A stretch of DNA of 38,625 nt from Candidatus Omnitrophota bacterium (lineage in GTDB: Bacteria > Omnitrophota > Gorgyraeia > 2-01-FULL-45-10): contig JAUYOL010000004.1 in NCBI GenBank assembly GCA_030695905.1, positions 66,874-105,498 on the forward strand. Direction: 5' to 3'. Both the position numbers and the translations under genes were made by a program. The notes under the pieces are model-generated. The model did no database searches. It saw nothing but the letters and a program-made list of their open reading frames with translations, and was not told where the DNA came from. This document shows positions 32,275-38,625 of this stretch, in pieces. Positions within the stretch are counted from its first letter, which is position 1. The number at the start of each line of letters is the position of its first letter.

Positions 32275-33537
32275 ATGGAAAAAAATATAGATAAACAATT
32301 AGAGCTGATAAGGCGTGGGACAGTAGAGATAATACAGCTTGAAGAGCTTAAGAAGAAGCTCGATAACGCCATCAAAACCAATAAACCGCTTGTTGTGAAG
32401 GCGGGTTTTGATCCCACCGCACCGGATATACACCTGGGCCACACGGTATTATTAAGGAAGCTGAGGCATTTTCAGGACCTAGGGCATAAGGTTATATTTT
32501 TAATCGGTGATGCTACCGCATTAGTTGGTGATCCATCAGGTCAGTCACAGACCAGAAAAGTTTTGCCTATAGAGGAAGTAGATAGAAATTCCAGAACGTA
32601 TGTAAATCAAGCCAAAAGGATATTGCGTGAGGACCCAAGACTTCTTGAAATAAAACATAATAGAGATTGGTTTATTAAGCCATTCAGCGGAAACGGCGAA
32701 CATCCTTTCGGGTTTGAGCAATTTATCGAACTGGCACAAAAATACACCGTAGCGAGGTTATTGGAAAGGGATGATTTCGAGAAACGATTAAAGGAAAATC
32801 GTCCAATAAGTTATTCGGAACTTTTTTATCCACTGATGCAAGGATACGATTCTGTAAAATTGAGATCGGATATAGAAGTCGGAGGAACGGATCAGAAGTT
32901 TAATATGCTGGTCGGCAGGGATCTTCAGGGGTCCTATGGGCAGAATCCGCAGGTAGTAATAACAATGCCGCTTCTCGAAGGTCTTGACGGCGTAAACAAG
33001 ATGTCTAAATCGCTCGGCAATTACGTTGGTATTAATGAAACGGCCAAGGACACGTTCGGCAAACTTATGTCGGTTTCAGATGAACTTATGTGGAAATACT
33101 ATGAACTTTTAACGGATGAGAATGTCGAAAAGGTTAAGGCTGAGGTTAACGCTGGGAAATTGCATCCTAAACAGGCCAAAGTGAATTTGGCAGCAATCAT
33201 CACCGCACAATACCACGGTAAGACTGAAGCTGACAAACAGATTGAGGAATTCGACCGCGCATTCAAAGACAAGGGTTTCCCCCAAGATATAAATTTAACA
33301 GAAGTACAGATACAGGGTGATAAGGCAGTGATTACGGAGGTCCTTTCCGATTTATCCAAATTACTTTCCAGTAAGGGTGAGGCGAAACGTAAGATCCAGG
33401 AAGGGGCTGTTGAGGTGGATGGGGCCAGGATTTCCGACGTCAATTTAGGGCTTCCGGCAGGCAGGGAATATAAGATAAGGGTGGGTAAGAAATTCGCCAG
33501 GATTAGTTTAAAAAATTTTCCCCAAGGCTTAAGATAA
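32275..33537 (+). CDS. tyrS: Tyrosyl-tRNA synthetase
   Basis: Charges tRNA-Tyr. The 420 residues have the class I HIGH-type motif (FDPTAPDIHLGHTVLLRKL, about residues 44-62), FLIGDATALVGDPSGQ, the tyrosine-site region YPLMQGYDSVKLRSDIEVGGTDQKFN, and KMSKSLGN (about 242-249). A C-terminal S4 RNA-binding domain ends the protein (LLSSKGEAKRKIQEGAVEVDG onward). It is the TyrZ-like bacterial branch by the 'HLGH' motif and overall length; that sub-assignment is inference. The start appears leaderless. No clear terminator follows, and the rRNA promoter begins 63 bases later. Confidence 0.95.
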   Translation: MEKNIDKQLELIRRGTVEIIQLEELKKKLDNAIKTNKPLVVKAGFDPTAPDIHLGHTVLLRKLRHFQDLGHKVIFLIGDATALVGDPSGQSQTRKVLPIEEVDRNSRTYVNQAKRILREDPRLLEIKHNRDWFIKPFSGNGEHPFGFEQFIELAQKYTVARLLERDDFEKRLKENRPISYSELFYPLMQGYDSVKLRSDIEVGGTDQKFNMLVGRDLQGSYGQNPQVVITMPLLEGLDGVNKMSKSLGNYVGINETAKDTFGKLMSVSDELMWKYYELLTDENVEKVKAEVNAGKLHPKQAKVNLAAIITAQYHGKTEADKQIEEFDRAFKDKGFPQDINLTEVQIQGDKAVITEVLSDLSKLLSSKGEAKRKIQEGAVEVDGARISDVNLGLPAGREYKIRVGKKFARISLKNFPQGLR

Positions 33538-33599
33538 TGTGAGAAAATTCCGCGCCCAAGGCTAAGAAAAATATTTTAGCGAAAAGTTTAAAATAACGC

Positions 33600-33627
33600 T
33601 TGACAAAAATCCTGAAAATGATATACT
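33600..33627 (+). promoter_or_regulatory. Promoter of the rRNA operon leader
   Basis: TTGACA (33600-33605), 16 bases and TATACT (33622-33627), the only good promoter that I find before 16S. The expected start is near 33634. The run before it (AAAATATTTTAGCGAAAAG, 33571-33589) is AT-rich and could be an UP element. Confidence 0.85.
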
Positions 33628-33633
33628 TGACTT

Positions 33634-33776
33634 CCGCGACAGAACTGATTGCATACCGCTAAGGTGTGGATAACAGTGTCGCAAGAAGGAGAAGTTTTTG
33701 ATCACTTCACCTTAAAATTTTGGAATACATAAAGTAGCAGAGGATGAAATATTAAGACGTCTCTGACGTCTTTTTT
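33634..33776 (+). ncRNA. Structured rRNA leader or separate small RNA
   Basis: Between the promoter and the first terminator lie about 143 bases with three clear helices. Helix 1 is GCGACA (33636-33641) with TGTCGC (33677-33682), enclosing CATACC (33652-33657) with GGTGTG (33663-33668) across a two-sided internal loop. Helix 2 is AAGGAGAAGT (33686-33695) with ACTTCACCTT (33704-33713), nine pairs and one mismatch. Helix 3 is the terminator at 33754-33776. I see no convincing coding frame. It could be an independent small RNA sharing the operon promoter, or a riboswitch-like or attenuating leader. I recognise no known family. Confidence 0.5.
33754..33776 (+). terminator. First intrinsic terminator in the rRNA leader
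   Basis: AAGACGTC (33754-33761) pairs perfectly with GACGTCTT (33765-33772) around a TCT loop and is followed by a T-run to 33776. It lies between the only evident rRNA promoter and 16S. Confidence 0.8.
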
Positions 33777-33787
33777 GTTGTATAAAG

Positions 33788-33812
33788 TCCGTCCCCTGGA
33801 CGGATTTTTTTT
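33788..33812 (+). terminator. Second intrinsic terminator in the rRNA leader
   Basis: TCCGTCC (33788-33794) pairs with GGACGGA (33798-33804) around a CCT loop, followed by eight T (33805-33812). It is 12 bases after the first terminator and 4 bases before boxA. Confidence 0.8.
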
Positions 33813-33815
33813 CAC

Positions 33816-33829
33816 TTGTTCTTTAAAAA
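33816..33829 (+). promoter_or_regulatory. boxA antitermination site before 16S
   Basis: TTGTTCTTTAAAAA resembles the rRNA boxA consensus (TGCTCTTTAACA) that loads NusB-S10 and NusA on RNA polymerase. A second boxA-like sequence precedes 23S. Both positions match the usual layout of rRNA operons. Here boxA lies after the two terminators, so it could not help polymerase through them. Confidence 0.65.
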
Positions 33830-33855
33830 GACGAGTTTTAAGTTAGCGATCAATT

Positions 33856-33873
33856 TTTGGAACGAGCCAAGAC
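33856..33873 (+). other. 5' arm of the pre-16S processing stem
   Basis: TTTGGAACGAGCCAAGAC is complementary to 35530-35547 over 18 bases, with one G-U pair. The two arms bracket 16S, as RNase III-type processing stems do. Confidence 0.8.
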
Positions 33874-33893
33874 AGATAACTCTAATAGATATT

Positions 33894-35447
<1,554 letters not shown>

Positions 35448-35529
35448 AGACTTTAAACAAAAGAAGCACAAACCTCGAGTAAGTTTCACCTACTCGGGCG
35501 ACTTAAATCGGTGAAAAAAAAAGAGTTTC

Positions 35530-35547
35530 GTCTTGGCTTGTTCCAAA
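35530..35547 (+). other. 3' arm of the pre-16S processing stem
   Basis: GTCTTGGCTTGTTCCAAA is the partner of 33856-33873. The rest of the spacer from 35444 to 35648 holds a CGAGTA/TACTCG hairpin (35474-35494) and an A-rich tract. No gene is seen in it. Confidence 0.8.
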
Positions 35548-35615
35548 TTATATAACTGCGAGCAAAGCCCTCATAATTTTATTTATGAATCGGGCAAAAG
35601 TGCTTTTTCGAATCA

Positions 35616-35643
35616 GGCCTCCGGCCCTTCGGGCCGATAGGCC
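35616..35643 (+). other. Strong GC hairpin before tRNA-Ile
   Basis: GGCCT (35616-35620) pairs with AGGCC (35639-35643), and CGGCC (35622-35626) pairs with GGCCG (35632-35636) around a CTTCG loop. It ends 5 bases before the tRNA and is probably a processing signal. It lacks a T-run. Confidence 0.55.
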
Positions 35644-35648
35644 CAGAG

Positions 35649-35725
35649 GGGCCTATAGCTCAGTTGGCTAGAGCGCCGTGCTGATAACGCGGAGGTCTCT
35701 GGTTCGATTCCAGATGGGCCCACCA
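35649..35725 (+). tRNA. tRNA-Ile (GAT anticodon)
   Basis: A 77-base cloverleaf. The acceptor stem is GGGCCTA with TGGGCCC (one G-U pair), the D-arm has AGCTCAGTTGGCTAGAGC, and the anticodon GAT is at 35683-35685 within CTGATAA. The T-arm has GGTTCGATTCC and CCA is encoded at the 3' end. It lies in the 16S-23S spacer, the usual place for tRNA-Ile(GAU). Confidence 0.97.
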
Positions 35726-35733
35726 AGTTTTGT

Positions 35734-35809
35734 GGGGATATAGCTCAATTGGGAGAGCACCAGCTTTGCAAGCTGGGGGTTACCGGTTCGATCCCGGTTA
35801 TCTCCACCA
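35734..35809 (+). tRNA. tRNA-Ala (TGC anticodon)
   Basis: A 76-base cloverleaf. The acceptor stem is GGGGATA with TATCTCC, the D-arm has AGCTCAATTGGGAGAGC, the anticodon TGC is at 35767-35769 in TTTGCAA, the T-arm has GGTTCGATCCC, and CCA is encoded. It is 8 bases after tRNA-Ile, as in many bacterial rRNA spacers. Confidence 0.97.
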
Positions 35810-35886
35810 GCTAACTTATTTGAAATTTTGATATATAAGAATTTTTTTCCGCCGGATAGTACGCATAGGGCGAGGCGGAGAAAGCT

Positions 35887-35900
35887 CGTTCTTTGACAAT
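35887..35900 (+). promoter_or_regulatory. boxA-like site before 23S
   Basis: CGTTCTTTGACAAT resembles boxA (TGCTCTTTAACA) and parallels the site before 16S. The rest of the 35810-36025 spacer is AT-rich, with a perfect hairpin CATTTTAAT/ATTAAAATG (36004-36026) that ends at the 23S start. No gene is seen in it. Confidence 0.6.
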
Positions 35901-36025
35901 CCATAGTAAATGTTATCCAAAGTAACAAATGCAAGTAACAAAACATAGGTAAATCGAGCATCAAAACATTGACGTTGTTTGTTGCCAAAAGCGAACAACT
36001 TTACATTTTAATGAAGAATTAAAAT

Positions 36026-38625
<2,600 letters not shown>

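Overview
The window reads as a piece of a bacterial chromosome from the PVC superphylum, most likely Candidatus Omnitrophota (OP3). This is an inference from three things: the gene order, the style of the 16S rRNA, and a giant secreted protein whose N-terminal export signal resembles those I associate with this phylum. A 16S database search would settle it. Every supported gene lies on the + strand.

Bases 1-16424 are a dense housekeeping block. The tail of ispG is followed by proS, then efp under its own promoter. Next comes a promoter with a leader attenuator driving rimP-nusA-infB-trpS-scpA-scpB. The series continues with pheA-hisC-aroF-tyrA-cmk-ispH-rpsA. Genes overlap or sit a few bases apart, so translation factors, chromosome segregation, phenylalanine/tyrosine synthesis and isoprenoid synthesis appear to be co-transcribed.

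Bases 16449-31793 are accessory. A strong promoter, framed by an inverted repeat, drives a 3370-residue exported mosaic protein. Its parts, in order, are YD/Rhs-like repeats, four dockerin-type calcium repeats, three LamG-like domains, a charged helical region, a DUF4214-like segment, a C39-like fold without its cysteine, a Gly-rich hydrophobic stretch and a C-terminal alpha/beta-hydrolase-like domain. The next gene overlaps it by 11 bases and encodes a membrane-anchored TPR protein. The layout resembles a polymorphic toxin with its immunity partner, and the C-terminal end is visibly AT-richer than the body. After it come a TIR-domain protein, a tyrosine recombinase cut off before its catalytic domain, a remnant and an intact copy of REP-associated tyrosine transposases, an HTH-Doc toxin-antitoxin-like pair with palindromic operators, and a secreted glycosidase-like protein.

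Bases 31839-38625 return to core functions. A cold-shock gene has a terminator-like hairpin in its leader. It is followed by tyrS and then an rRNA operon (16S, tRNA-Ile, tRNA-Ala, 23S; the 23S runs off the window). The rRNA promoter is followed by a structured leader of about 140 nt and two tandem intrinsic terminators before boxA and 16S, which is unusual.

The strongest promoters share TTGACA, 16-17 bases and TATACT. efp and tyrS look leaderless: their start codons lie 9-10 bases after the -10 box.
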